Shown here piece after piece: positions 27,105-35,353 of a stretch of 64,000 nt of DNA. A program made the position numbers and the translations under genes. This DNA is from Celeribacter naphthalenivorans (GTDB taxonomy: Bacteria; Pseudomonadota; Alphaproteobacteria; Rhodobacterales; Rhodobacteraceae): assembly GCF_020524585.1 (NCBI RefSeq), contig NZ_JAIVLK010000003.1, positions 519,301-583,300 on the forward strand. Reading direction: 5' to 3'. The stretch's first letter is position 1. Each line of letters starts with the position of its first letter. The notes under the pieces are model-generated. The model did not search any database. It saw only the letters and a list, made by a program, of their open reading frames with translations, and had not been told where the DNA came from.

Positions 27105-28580
27105 TCACTCCGCGGGCGTTTCGATCGCGCGGAATTCGCCTTTGTCTTTCGTCAGGAGGCTGATGACGACAATCGCGATGGCGGAGGCGACGAAACTGGG
27201 GATGATCTCGTAGAGGCCTTGCCCCATGAAGCTTTTGTTCAGCCCGGTGGAAATCCAAAGCGCCACGGTGCCAGCCCCCACAACGAGACCCGCCACGGCG
27301 CCTGCGCCGGTCATGCGTTTCCACGTCAGGGAAAAGATCATCAGCGGCCCAAAAGCGGCGCCGAACCCGGCCCAGGCGTTGGACACGAGGCCAAGCACGG
27401 AGCTGTCCTGATTGGAGGCGATGAGGATCGCGACGAGGCCGACGAGTGCCACGCTGATCCGGCCCACATTGACCAGTTCCTGATCCGAGGCTTCGCGACG
27501 GAAGAAGACTTTGTAGAAGTCTTCGGTCAGCGAGGACGATGACACCAGAAGCTGCGAAGACACGGTGGACATGATCGCGGCCAGAAGGGCGGCGAAGAGG
27601 AAGCCGGTGACCAGCGGGTGGAACAGCAATTCGGAGAGCACGATGAAGATCGTTTCCGGGTCTTCAAGCGTCAGACCATTGCGCTCCATATAGGTGCGAC
27701 CGAAGACGCCGACGCCGATGGCGCCCACCAGCGAGATCGCCATCCAGAGCATCGCGATATTGCGGGCCACGGGCACTTCTTTGACGGAGCGCACGGCCAT
27801 AAAGCGCACGATGATATGCGGCTGGCCGAAATAGCCCAGACCCCAGGCGACCGTAGACAGGAAGGTCAACAGCGTCAGCCCGTGGGTCATCGACAGGTAG
27901 TTCGGGTCCACCTCGGTCGCGAGACGTTCGGCGGCCTGTTCGACGCCATTGCCCTGACCTGTGGTGAGGATCACGATCGGCATGATGATCAAAGCGAACA
28001 TCATGATACAGCCCTGCACGAAGTCGGTGAGCGACACGGCCAAAAAGCCGCCAAACACCGTGTAGACCAGAACCACACCCAGAGTGAGGATCACGCCGGT
28101 CATGTAGGCGCCATCAAAGGCCGAGGCGAAAAGCTTGCCGCCGCCGACGAGGCCCGAAGCGGTGTAGACCGCGAAGAAAAGCACGATGATCACCGCCGAA
28201 ACGACACGCAGCGTGGTGGCGGCGGTCGGAAAGCGGTTCGAGAGGAATTCCGGGATGGTCAGACTGTTGTCATAGCGTTTGGTCTGTTCACGCAGGCGGG
28301 GCGCGACGACGATCCAGTTGATGAACGCCCCGACGAACAGGCCGATGCCGATCCAGGCCTCGATCAGGCCGGAGGCATAAAGCGCGCCGGGCAGGCCGAG
28401 CAAAAGCCAACCGCTCATGTCGGAGGCGCCGGCGGACAGGGCCGCGACAGCCGGATGCAGGTTGCGCCCGCCGAGGACATAGCCTTCGGCCGTATCTGTG
28501 GACTTGCGCCATGCGTAAAAGCCGATGGCGAGCATCAGCACGAAATAGAGGATCAGACTGATCCAAACTCCCAATTCCAT
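27105..28580 (-). CDS. putP: Sodium/proline symporter
   Basis: 491 residues, about 13 membrane helices of the sodium:solute symporter family. Recognisable segments are YVLGGRNLHPAVAALSAGASDMSGWLLLG, TIPEFLSNRF, GFLAVSLTDFVQG, GYFGQPHIIVRFMAV and AIMSTVSSQLLVSSSSLTEDFYK, all characteristic of PutP. It couples Na+ entry to L-proline uptake across the inner membrane. The ATG at 28578-28580 with GGGGAAGAG upstream is chosen over an in-frame codon 12 residues earlier. No putA is adjacent. Confidence 0.93.
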   Translation of the reverse strand: MELGVWISLILYFVLMLAIGFYAWRKSTDTAEGYVLGGRNLHPAVAALSAGASDMSGWLLLGLPGALYASGLIEAWIGIGLFVGAFINWIVVAPRLREQTKRYDNSLTIPEFLSNRFPTAATTLRVVSAVIIVLFFAVYTASGLVGGGKLFASAFDGAYMTGVILTLGVVLVYTVFGGFLAVSLTDFVQGCIMMFALIIMPIVILTTGQGNGVEQAAERLATEVDPNYLSMTHGLTLLTFLSTVAWGLGYFGQPHIIVRFMAVRSVKEVPVARNIAMLWMAISLVGAIGVGVFGRTYMERNGLTLEDPETIFIVLSELLFHPLVTGFLFAALLAAIMSTVSSQLLVSSSSLTEDFYKVFFRREASDQELVNVGRISVALVGLVAILIASNQDSSVLGLVSNAWAGFGAAFGPLMIFSLTWKRMTGAGAVAGLVVGAGTVALWISTGLNKSFMGQGLYEIIPSFVASAIAIVVISLLTKDKGEFRAIETPAE

Positions 28581-28856
28581 AACTCTTCCCCTTGTTGGAA
28601 TTCTCAGGGGAAACATGCAGATGTCTAATCTCGAAACAAGAAAAGACTAGCAATTCAATGAAATAAGGACGTTCGATCATTTTTTGGTAATTTTTATGCG
28701 TGATGATCGCAGACGAAGGAAGAACATTGGGACATTTGATCATGCCGCATTCGGTTGTGTTTTTGGTTTTCAACTTGCGGAGGCTTGTGGCAAAGTGCCG
28801 GGACGTCTGGGTGGGCCGACGAATCTTTGTGATGCCAAGGGCAGAGTGCGCCATTC

Positions 28857-29624
28857 ATGTTCTATGACCGACTGAGACGTTCCCCGACCGTAAATCCGAT
28901 CCTTGCCTTTATGGCATGCCTTGGTCTGTTGATCTCAGTGGGCCTGTCTGCTGATGCCGCTGGCAATGAGATCGCCGCCAGAGCCGCGCCGCAAAGCCAA
29001 CCGGCGCCACTGCGCAACGCGCGGATTTTGGCGCTTGGGGATTCGATGATCGCCTGGCATTCCGTTTCGAAAAATTCCATTGCCGATGCGCTGGCCGAAA
29101 GCCTTGGCGAACCGGTCGAAAACCGCGCCATTGGTGGCGCGCGCGTCATCTATGGTCTGCCGGTCACCGGCGCGATGGGGATGAAAATCTCCAAACAATA
29201 TCGCGGCGACGATGTGGATTGGGTGGTGATCAACGGTGGTGGCAACGATCTCTGGCTGGGCTGTGGCTGTGGCGCCTGTGATCGCAAGATGGCGCGGATG
29301 ATTTCGCTGGGCGGCAAAACGGGGGAAATCCCCAAGCTGGTGCAAAGCATTCGCAAAACCGGCGCGCGGATTATCTATCTCGGCTATTTGCGCTCGCCGG
29401 GGGTCGATTCTGTGATCGATGCCTGTGGGGCGCTGGGGGACGAATTCGAAACCCGGTTGTCGCGCATGGCGGCGGAGATCGAGGGGGTGTATTTCCTCGA
29501 TGTCTCGGATCTCGTGCCCTCTGGGGACCGGTCATTTCACGGGGTGGATATGATCCACCCCTCGCGCAAGGCCTCCCGGATCATCGGGCAAAAATTGGCG
29601 CATATCATTCAGGCTTACGACTGA
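28857..29624 (+). CDS. Secreted SGNH/GDSL hydrolase
   Basis: 255 residues. An N-terminal hydrophobic segment (about 14-36, ending SADAA) looks like a signal peptide. SGNH blocks are clear: ILALGDSMIAW (Ser), AIGGARV (Gly), INGGGNDLW (Asn) and DMIHPS (Asp-His). A compact Cys cluster, LGCGCGACDRK, follows block III and could bind metal or form disulfides. Substrate unknown; likely a periplasmic esterase or acyl hydrolase. The 3' end overlaps the convergent pseudo-receiver gene by 10 bp. Confidence 0.83.
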   Translation: MFYDRLRRSPTVNPILAFMACLGLLISVGLSADAAGNEIAARAAPQSQPAPLRNARILALGDSMIAWHSVSKNSIADALAESLGEPVENRAIGGARVIYGLPVTGAMGMKISKQYRGDDVDWVVINGGGNDLWLGCGCGACDRKMARMISLGGKTGEIPKLVQSIRKTGARIIYLGYLRSPGVDSVIDACGALGDEFETRLSRMAAEIEGVYFLDVSDLVPSGDRSFHGVDMIHPSRKASRIIGQKLAHIIQAYD

Positions 29625-29995
29625 TCTTTCGGGATTTGGTTCAGAAACAGCTTGAGCGCGCCGATCTCTTGCGGCCAGCTCAGCGTTTCAAAGGGCGGTA
29701 TGGCCTGTGCCGGGCTTGCGCCCCAGATCACGATGCGCGCCCCGCGTTGTTCGAGCCTGTGCCCCAGTGAACCCGCGTTGACCTCTGCGGCAGGCAGGGC
29801 GAGGAAGGCGGCGGTCACCTCGGCGAGCTTTGTGATTTCCTTGAGCGCCTCGCCGGGCGTTGTCGCCCAGATGATCAGGGCTTCAGGCATGATGCTCAAC
29901 AGCGCCAGGCGCAAGCTTTCCCCCAGGTTCCATTCGTCACACAGGATCAAAAAAACCGCACTGGGCGGCGAGGGAGGGGCATTTTTGCCGAACAT
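29615..29995 (-). CDS. Receiver-like (pseudo-receiver) protein, function unknown
   Basis: 126 residues. The alternating pattern AVFLILCDEWNLGESLRLALLSIMPEALIIWATTPGEALKEI, then VTAAFLALPAAE and ARIVIWGAS, follows a CheY-like beta-alpha series, but the position of the phospho-acceptor Asp (AFLALP) is hydrophobic, so phosphorylation is not expected. No output domain is present. It is convergent with the SGNH gene (10-bp overlap) and divergent from the FNR-like regulator. The fold call is by eye only. Confidence 0.55.
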   Translation of the reverse strand: MFGKNAPPSPPSAVFLILCDEWNLGESLRLALLSIMPEALIIWATTPGEALKEITKLAEVTAAFLALPAAEVNAGSLGHRLEQRGARIVIWGASPAQAIPPFETLSWPQEIGALKLFLNQIPKDQS

Positions 29996-30030
29996 GTCAG
30001 AAAGGTCCGTATCAGGAAATTAAAGCGTTT

Positions 30031-30061
30031 CGACTTTAACTTGAGTTATCACATAAAGTCG
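30031..30061. promoter_or_regulatory. Inverted repeat in the pseudo-receiver/FNR-like intergenic region
   Basis: CGACTTT (30031-30037) and AAAGTCG (30055-30061) form a perfect 7-bp inverted repeat within the 204-bp region between divergent genes. It may be an operator for either gene; no regulator is assigned. Confidence 0.25.
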
Positions 30062-30174
30062 CAACGCCCGCTCTGCTTCGACGTTGCACTGCGTGTCTGC
30101 TCAAACCCGAGAACAGCTTTAAGCAGACACGCTTTATTCCCCAGAATGAACCAAATGGCGTCTTCGCGAATTAA

Positions 30175-30187
30175 ACTATGACATAGT
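30175..30187. promoter_or_regulatory. Palindrome adjoining the FNR-like gene's ribosome site
   Basis: ACTATG-A-CATAGT (30175-30187) is a perfect 6-bp palindrome directly next to the GGAG ribosome site (30188-30191) of the FNR-like gene. A regulator bound here would block its own gene, so autoregulation is possible. Confidence 0.35.
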
Positions 30188-30199
30188 GGAGTGCGAAGA

Positions 30200-30928
30200 A
30201 TGACGACGAGTTGTAAAAATTGCCCGCTGCGCAAGAAGGAGTGCTTTATGCCGTTCTCGGCGCAGGAATTGTCCTTCATGGAAACGTTCAAAAGCGGTGA
30301 GTTGAGTGTCGATGCGAAAACGACGATTCAGATCGAAGGGGCAAAGACACCACATCTTTACACGGTCTTGAGCGGTATGGGGCTGCGTTACAAGACACTC
30401 GAAAACGGTCGTCGGCAGGTCATCAATTTCCTCATGCCCGGAGATTTCGTCGGTCTTCAGGCGGGCGTCATGGGCGAGGCCGGGCATTCGGTCGAGACCG
30501 CGACGCCGATGGTGCTCTGTACCTTTCAGCGTCAGGACCTGTGGCGTTTGTTCCAATCTCATCCGTCGCGGGCCTATGACCTTGTGTGGCTGGCGGCCTC
30601 TGAGGAGGCGTTTTTGGGGCAAAGCCTTGCCACCGTCGGCCAGCGCACCGGGGTCGAACGCGTGGCTTGGGCGCTGTTAAAACTCTATGAGCGTTTGGAT
30701 CATCGCGGTTTGACGAAAGGCAACAGTGTCGCCTTGCCCTTTCGCCAACAAGACCTCGCGGATGCTCTGGGGCTGTCTCTGGTACATACCAACAAAACGC
30801 TGAGTCAACTGCGGTCGCGCAGGGTGGCGGATTGGTCCAACGGGGCGCTCACCATTCTCGATCGCGAGAAATTGCAAAACAGCGCCATGATGGATGTCGA
30901 AGGGATGGAACAGAGGCCGCTGATATGA
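30200..30928 (+). CDS. FNR-type Crp-family regulator with Fe-S ligand cysteines
   Basis: 242 residues: cyclic-nucleotide-binding-like domain (about 25-150), dimerisation helix and helix-turn-helix (about 185-225). Cys5, Cys8 and Cys15 (TTSCKNCPLRKKECF) plus Cys107 (MVLCTF) match the spacing of the four [4Fe-4S] ligands of E. coli FNR (C20, C23, C29, C122; 92 residues between third and fourth here, 93 there). This suggests an oxygen- or NO-sensitive cluster. The recognition helix (LSLVHTNKTLSQLR) lacks FNR's ETxSR contacts, so the DNA site probably differs from the FNR box. Start: ATG with GGAG 8 nt upstream. Confidence 0.88.
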   Translation: MTTSCKNCPLRKKECFMPFSAQELSFMETFKSGELSVDAKTTIQIEGAKTPHLYTVLSGMGLRYKTLENGRRQVINFLMPGDFVGLQAGVMGEAGHSVETATPMVLCTFQRQDLWRLFQSHPSRAYDLVWLAASEEAFLGQSLATVGQRTGVERVAWALLKLYERLDHRGLTKGNSVALPFRQQDLADALGLSLVHTNKTLSQLRSRRVADWSNGALTILDREKLQNSAMMDVEGMEQRPLI

Positions 30929-30940
30929 GCGTGGTATAAA

Positions 30941-30966
30941 AAAAGACCCTCCGAAGAGGGCCTTTT
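30941..30966. terminator. Bidirectional terminator between FNR-like gene and rpsO
   Basis: AAAAGACCCTC (30941-30951) pairs with GAGGGCCTTTT (30956-30966) with one mismatch around a CGAA loop. A-rich and T-rich flanks allow use from both sides by these convergent genes. Confidence 0.75.
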
Positions 30967-31031
30967 CCTGTTCCGATCCGTTTCCCCGCCGCAACAGTCG
31001 CCGTGGCCGGGGCTTCGGAGGTACTTTCGTC

Positions 31032-31301
31032 TTAGCGACGGATACCGAGACGCTTGATCAGGTCGAGGTAACGGGCTTCGTCTTTACCTTTGAGGTAGTC
31101 GAGAAGCTTACGACGCTGAGCCACCATCATCAAAAGGCCACGGCGACCGTGGTTGTCTTTTTTGTGGGTTTTGAAGTGCTCGGTGAGCGTGGAAATGCGC
31201 GAGGTCAGAATTGCGACCTGAACTTCGGGGGAACCGGTGTCACCTTCTTTGGTGGCGAATTCCTTGATCAGGCGGCTTTTCTCTTCAGCAGTGATCGACA
31301 T
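31032..31301 (-). CDS. rpsO: 30S ribosomal protein S15
   Basis: 89 residues, the standard length. Diagnostic segments are [47 protein letters not shown] and [13 protein letters not shown]15 binds 16S rRNA helices 20-22 early in small-subunit assembly. It is separated here from both truB (upstream) and pnp (downstream), which usually flank it. Many bacteria autoregulate rpsO through its leader; I could not identify such a structure here. Confidence 0.98.
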   Translation of the reverse strand: MSITAEEKSRLIKEFATKEGDTGSPEVQVAILTSRISTLTEHFKTHKKDNHGRRGLLMMVAQRRKLLDYLKGKDEARYLDLIKRLGIRR

Positions 31302-31453
31302 CGGGGTCTCCTTTCGAAAACAAAGGGTTATGGCACAAGCCGGGATGTCGTCCAGCAGGGCCCTTGGAGAAAATCCCGGAGTCTTTCATCCGAGAATGCG
31401 CGCGTTTAGCCGGATTCTCTGTGAAAAGAAAGCTTTTTCCTGTTTCGGCTTGC

Positions 31454-31750
31454 TTACTGCCCGGTCTCAACCCGCTGGCTTTCACTGAGAATTTCGCCAG
31501 CCAGTTGTTTCGCCCAGTCCCCGATGATCGGCACGACCTCCATCTGGTTGAGCATAAAGCCGACAATCGACACCACGATCGATGCGCCGACGACGGAGCC
31601 AAAGCCAAAGGCCAGCCCTCGGAGGAACTGAAACCACATCATGCGCAAATTGGAATTGTGAATGCGAATAAAACGGTGATTGTTCAGCCGCTCCAGCTCA
31701 ACTCTCAGCTCTTTGATATCCTGAGATAAAATCTTTTTTTCGTCTGACAT
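31454..31750 (-). CDS. DUF5665-type small membrane protein
   Basis: 98 residues. A charged N-terminal helix (DIKELRVELERLNNHRFIRI) is followed by one or two membrane segments (FLRGLAFGFGSVVGASIVVSIVGFML) and an amphipathic tail. This resembles the DUF5665 family, whose role is unknown. It lies between rpsO and the divergent RTX gene. Confidence 0.65.
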   Translation of the reverse strand: MSDEKKILSQDIKELRVELERLNNHRFIRIHNSNLRMMWFQFLRGLAFGFGSVVGASIVVSIVGFMLNQMEVVPIIGDWAKQLAGEILSESQRVETGQ

Positions 31751-31922
31751 GTCCTGGCCTTTGTTGCGGTCGCTCTGCCTTGGTTTATCTGAAGTCTTTG
31801 CAAAATGAAAATTAACCTTTGATAACAGCTGTTTAGATTAACTTTTTTGTATATTTTTCTTTCATTTGCAAAGCAAAGGTCTATGCTTTGTGCGGGGTTT
31901 GTTCTGTGTAGGGTGTGAGCAA

Positions 31923-33359
31923 ATGTTATGGGCTTTGGCTTTGCTGGGATTGGTTCCGGCTGCGTTCGCAATAACGTCTTTCGAAGACGAAGGCACGCAA
32001 GGAAGTGTCGAAGACGCTGACACGGGTGTGGATGAGACCGGCGCGGAAGACACGCCCTCCGGCGAAGGTGATCTTTTGGACTTCACCGACCCTCTGCCTG
32101 AGGGCGATCCTGTTGAGGACAATTCCGTCGATGACGATCCGACTGCCGAAGAGGATGCTGCCGCCACTGACGAAAGCGATGATGGTCTCGGTGACGATTA
32201 TGCTGTGGCGCTGGGCTCTGGTGAGACGCTTTTTGCGGATTTCGTCGCCGAAGAAGATCATGTGACTCTGACGCTCGATGATGGCGACACAGGTGAGTTC
32301 GTCGTTGAGCCGCTGCTGGATGAGAATGGCGATGAGATCGGCACAAGCCTGTCCTACGTGACGGATGAGGATGAGACGATTCTGTCTTTCCTCGGCTACG
32401 ATTCCTTGCCCGTTGGCGATATTTCCGTTGAAATCATCGACCCTGAAAGCGGCGAGACAACGCTCTACGCTCTGGATGAATTGGGGGATTTCGGCGCGAT
32501 TGATCCGAATGACCCGGACATCCCGGATGAAGCGGGCCCTGACGGCAGCGCGGATGATGATGTGCTTGCGGTCAATGATCCGGACATTCCCGATGAGCCC
32601 GGTCCAGACGGCAACGCAGATGACACTGTGTTGAGTCCGGAAGAGGAGGACGTCGCGTCGACCGGTGCGCTGACCGGGGAGACGGTGGAATATACTCTCT
32701 CTGATGAGGGCGAGACCTTTATCCTGCCGGACGATCCGATGCAGGGCGGTACGGATGCGGCGCTCACGCTGGATGAAAACGGCCAGCCGACAATTGAGAC
32801 CGAGGGCACGCTGAATATTGTCACAGGCGGTGCAGGTAATGATACGATTGCCGCGGGCGACGATGCTGCGATTGTCAATGCGGGCGCTGGCGATGACACG
32901 ATATATGGCGGCGATGGTTCTGCGATCCTGTCGGGCGGCGCGGGCAATGACACGATCTATGCGGGCAATGACACCGGGTCATCCTACGTGCTGTCCGGCG
33001 ATGAAGGTGCCGATACACTTTATGGCGGCGATGGGGATGACACGCTTCTGATGGATGCCGAAGACACGGCCACGGGCGGTGCGGGCGCGGATGAATTCTG
33101 GCTCTATTACGACGCCAACGCCGATGTCGGCCATGCGGAGATCACCGACTTTGCCGAGGGCGAGGACATGCTGCGCGTGACCCTCGATCCGAAAGACAGC
33201 TTTGATGGTACGCTTGATGTCGATGTGAGCCAAACCGCCGATGGTCTGTCCAGCCAGGTGATCGTCAACGGCGACATCGTGGCGGTGCTCTACGGCTCGC
33301 CGGATGTCACGCTGGCTGACATCGTGGTTGAGGTCAGCCCCACCGCACTCTCTGCCTGA
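31923..33359 (+). CDS. Acidic RTX calcium-binding protein
   Basis: 478 residues, extremely rich in Asp and Glu. An N-terminal hydrophobic stretch (MLWALALLGLVPAAFA) could be a signal or anchor. A duplicated unit DPDIPDE(A/P)GPDG(S/N)AD occurs twice (about residues 198-235). RTX nonapeptides follow (about 300-380: GGAGNDTIAAG, GAGDDTIYGG, GGAGNDTIYAG, GGDGDDTLL), then an ITDFAEGEDML segment typical of type I-secreted Rhodobacterales proteins. No HlyB/HlyD genes are near. ATG at 31923 is preferred; an in-frame TTG 19 codons earlier is possible. Function unknown; likely cell surface or secreted, folding with Ca2+. Confidence 0.82.
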   Translation: MLWALALLGLVPAAFAITSFEDEGTQGSVEDADTGVDETGAEDTPSGEGDLLDFTDPLPEGDPVEDNSVDDDPTAEEDAAATDESDDGLGDDYAVALGSGETLFADFVAEEDHVTLTLDDGDTGEFVVEPLLDENGDEIGTSLSYVTDEDETILSFLGYDSLPVGDISVEIIDPESGETTLYALDELGDFGAIDPNDPDIPDEAGPDGSADDDVLAVNDPDIPDEPGPDGNADDTVLSPEEEDVASTGALTGETVEYTLSDEGETFILPDDPMQGGTDAALTLDENGQPTIETEGTLNIVTGGAGNDTIAAGDDAAIVNAGAGDDTIYGGDGSAILSGGAGNDTIYAGNDTGSSYVLSGDEGADTLYGGDGDDTLLMDAEDTATGGAGADEFWLYYDANADVGHAEITDFAEGEDMLRVTLDPKDSFDGTLDVDVSQTADGLSSQVIVNGDIVAVLYGSPDVTLADIVVEVSPTALSA

Positions 33360-33374
33360 TTGCGGTCGGCTTGA

Positions 33375-33881
33375 TCAGGTCCACAGCTCCGGCTGTTGGG
33401 TATAGGCAATGTAAAGCGGGTGCTTGGGATGCCCGGCCTTTGATAGGCCGAGGTGATACAAATCCCGCCCCGTGGCCCGCAAAAGCCGCTCGACCTCTGC
33501 GCCGCGATCCAGATGCGCGCCATGGGTGCCCCAGGCGCAGATGATCTGATCCGCCCATTGGGCCCAGTCGCGAATGGCTTGGTCGTTCTCCGGCCCGACC
33601 GGATCGCTGGCAGCCCGCATTTTCTTCGGGTCCGTGTCGCGCCAGGCGAAAATATTCGTCACGCAAAACGACCCGAACCCAAGTGCACGGGCGCGCCGCT
33701 CACAGCGTTCCACCGTGGGATCGTTCTGCACTTCGGTGGCGGTCGAGGGGTTCAGCATCACAAAGAACGCCTTGCGCCCGTCCGGGTCCCAAGTCCGCAC
33801 CAAAGAATAACGGTAGCGTTCGCAATCCGAGTAGACTGCGGTGGAGGGCGCGTCGCCCTTGGTGTGGGTACGTGTGATCAT
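33375..33881 (-). CDS. DUF1643-domain protein
   Basis: 168 residues. RYRYSLVRTWDPDGRKAFFVMLNPSTATEVQNDPTVERCERRARALGFG is the diagnostic DUF1643 segment, followed by VTNIFAWRDTDP and the C-terminal GHPKHPLYI. Biochemical function is unknown. It lies 39 bp after truB in the same direction, so it may be the last gene of the rbfA-truB unit; the stops of this gene and the RTX gene converge with a 15-bp gap. Confidence 0.85.
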   Translation of the reverse strand: MITRTHTKGDAPSTAVYSDCERYRYSLVRTWDPDGRKAFFVMLNPSTATEVQNDPTVERCERRARALGFGSFCVTNIFAWRDTDPKKMRAASDPVGPENDQAIRDWAQWADQIICAWGTHGAHLDRGAEVERLLRATGRDLYHLGLSKAGHPKHPLYIAYTQQPELWT

Positions 33882-33920
33882 ACGGAGTGAATGGCCGCTC
33901 CGGGGAGACAAATCAAGCGA

Positions 33921-34829
33921 TCAAAGATTGAACACCCGAGACGGATGCAATTCGCCGCCTTTATATTGGCCCACGGCCACAGGTTTGCCCTCGAAGGAGG
34001 CCCAAACCTCATCGCCATATTCCACGCCATCCGCCGGATAGACCATGCCCGGATTGCCGTTCCTGAGCCGCGTTGCGCCTTCGGGAGTGCAGACCACCTC
34101 ATCGAGATCGGCCAGCCCCTCTTCGACAGGGCGCAGGAATTGGTCGATTTCTTCGCTCTTGGCGAATTCTTCGATCTTGGCCAGCGACACGCCCTCTTCG
34201 ACATCCCACGGCCCGGACCATTCCCGGCGCAACCACTCAACATGGCCATAGCAGCCAAGCGCCGCGCCCAGATCGCGGGCAATCGACCGCACATAGCCAC
34301 CCTTGCCGCAGACCATTTCCAAGACCGCGTGATCTTCGTCGACGCGCTCATGGAATTTCAACTCGTCCACATAAAGCGGGCGTGCGGCGATCTCGAAATC
34401 TTCGTCATCACGCGCCAATTTATAGGCGCGCTGCCCGTCGATTTTCACGGCGGAAAACTTCGGCGGCACCTGCATGATGTCGCCTTCGAACTGTGCCAGT
34501 GCGTCGAGGATTTGCGCATCCGTCGGGCGCGCATCACTCTCCGCAATCACCTCGCCCTCGGCATCGTCGGTGTTCGTTGCCTGCCCAAAACGCACAGAGA
34601 AGCGGTAGCATTTCAAAGCCTCGGTGATATAGGGCACGGTCTTCGTCGCCTCCCCCAAGGCCACCGCCAAAACACCCGTCGCGTCCGGGTCGAGCGTACC
34701 GGCATGCCCCGCCTTTTGCGCATCAAACGCCCAGCGCACTTTGTTGACAACAGAGGTCGAGGTCATGCCAGCGGGCTTGTCCACAACCAACCAGCCGTGA
34801 ACTGCGCGCCCCTTCTTGCGTCGGGCCAT
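33921..34829 (-). CDS. truB: tRNA pseudouridine-55 synthase
   Basis: 302 residues. [14 protein letters not shown] and the catalytic Asp in [21 protein letters not shown] identify TruB, which makes pseudouridine 55 in the T loop of nearly all tRNAs. [22 protein letters not shown] and [19 protein letters not shown] are family landmarks, and a PUA-like C-terminus follows. The start codon overlaps the rbfA stop by 1 nt (TAATG), indicating coupled translation. Confidence 0.97.
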   Translation of the reverse strand: MARRKKGRAVHGWLVVDKPAGMTSTSVVNKVRWAFDAQKAGHAGTLDPDATGVLAVALGEATKTVPYITEALKCYRFSVRFGQATNTDDAEGEVIAESDARPTDAQILDALAQFEGDIMQVPPKFSAVKIDGQRAYKLARDDEDFEIAARPLYVDELKFHERVDEDHAVLEMVCGKGGYVRSIARDLGAALGCYGHVEWLRREWSGPWDVEEGVSLAKIEEFAKSEEIDQFLRPVEEGLADLDEVVCTPEGATRLRNGNPGMVYPADGVEYGDEVWASFEGKPVAVGQYKGGELHPSRVFNL

Positions 34830-35251
34830 TACTCTTCCTCGTCGCTGTCTGTGTCGTCTTTGTGCAGATCGCGTTGCACGCGCTCGTCGGCAAACATGCG
34901 TCGCGTCGCGTCCATCCGGTCAAAGGTATCATCCAGCGCAAATCGCATCTCGGGCGTGTGCTTGATGCCAAGCGCTTTGCCCATCTGGTGCCGAATCTCG
35001 CCCTTGTTGCGCCGCAGCGCCTCAAGCGCCTCTTCGGCATCCTTGCCGCCCAGCGGCAGGATGAACGCCGTCGCCACCCGCAAATCCGGGCTCACGCGCA
35101 CCTCGCCCACCGTGATCGACATCGCGGTCAGGTCGGGGTCGTGAATTTCGCCACGGGTGAGAATCTCCGACAGACGACGCCGAATGGCCTCGCCGACGCG
35201 AAGGGTGCGATGGGACCCGCCGGGGCCGCTGGAATGAGATCGTTTTGCCAT
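34829..35251 (-). CDS. rbfA: Ribosome-binding factor A
   Basis: 140 residues. [45 protein letters not shown] and [33 protein letters not shown] are the KH-like RbfA fold. It aids 30S maturation near the 5' end of 16S rRNA. The ATG at 35249-35251 gives [10 protein letters not shown]; a much longer in-frame reading is a shadow of dapB. rbfA and dapB are divergent with about 100 bp between starts. Confidence 0.95.
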   Translation of the reverse strand: MAKRSHSSGPGGSHRTLRVGEAIRRRLSEILTRGEIHDPDLTAMSITVGEVRVSPDLRVATAFILPLGGKDAEEALEALRRNKGEIRHQMGKALGIKHTPEMRFALDDTFDRMDATRRMFADERVQRDLHKDDTDSDEEE

Positions 35252-35353
35252 AAAGGCCAGATAAGCCCGAACCGCGCGCCATGCAAGCGGGCTTTGCCAA
35301 AACCGCTGCGACACGCTAAAGCTCGCGCGAGAAAATTTCAGGAGACGAAAACC

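Noticed and set aside
30038..30055. FNR box upstream of the FNR-like gene
   Set aside because: TTGAGTTATCACA only partly resembles TTGAT-N4-ATCAA; the second half does not match.
31811..31845. CtrA-binding site (TTAA-N7-TTAA) upstream of the RTX gene
   Set aside because: TTAACCTTTGATAAC has the wrong spacing or a mismatched second half, so the match is no better than chance in A+T-rich DNA.
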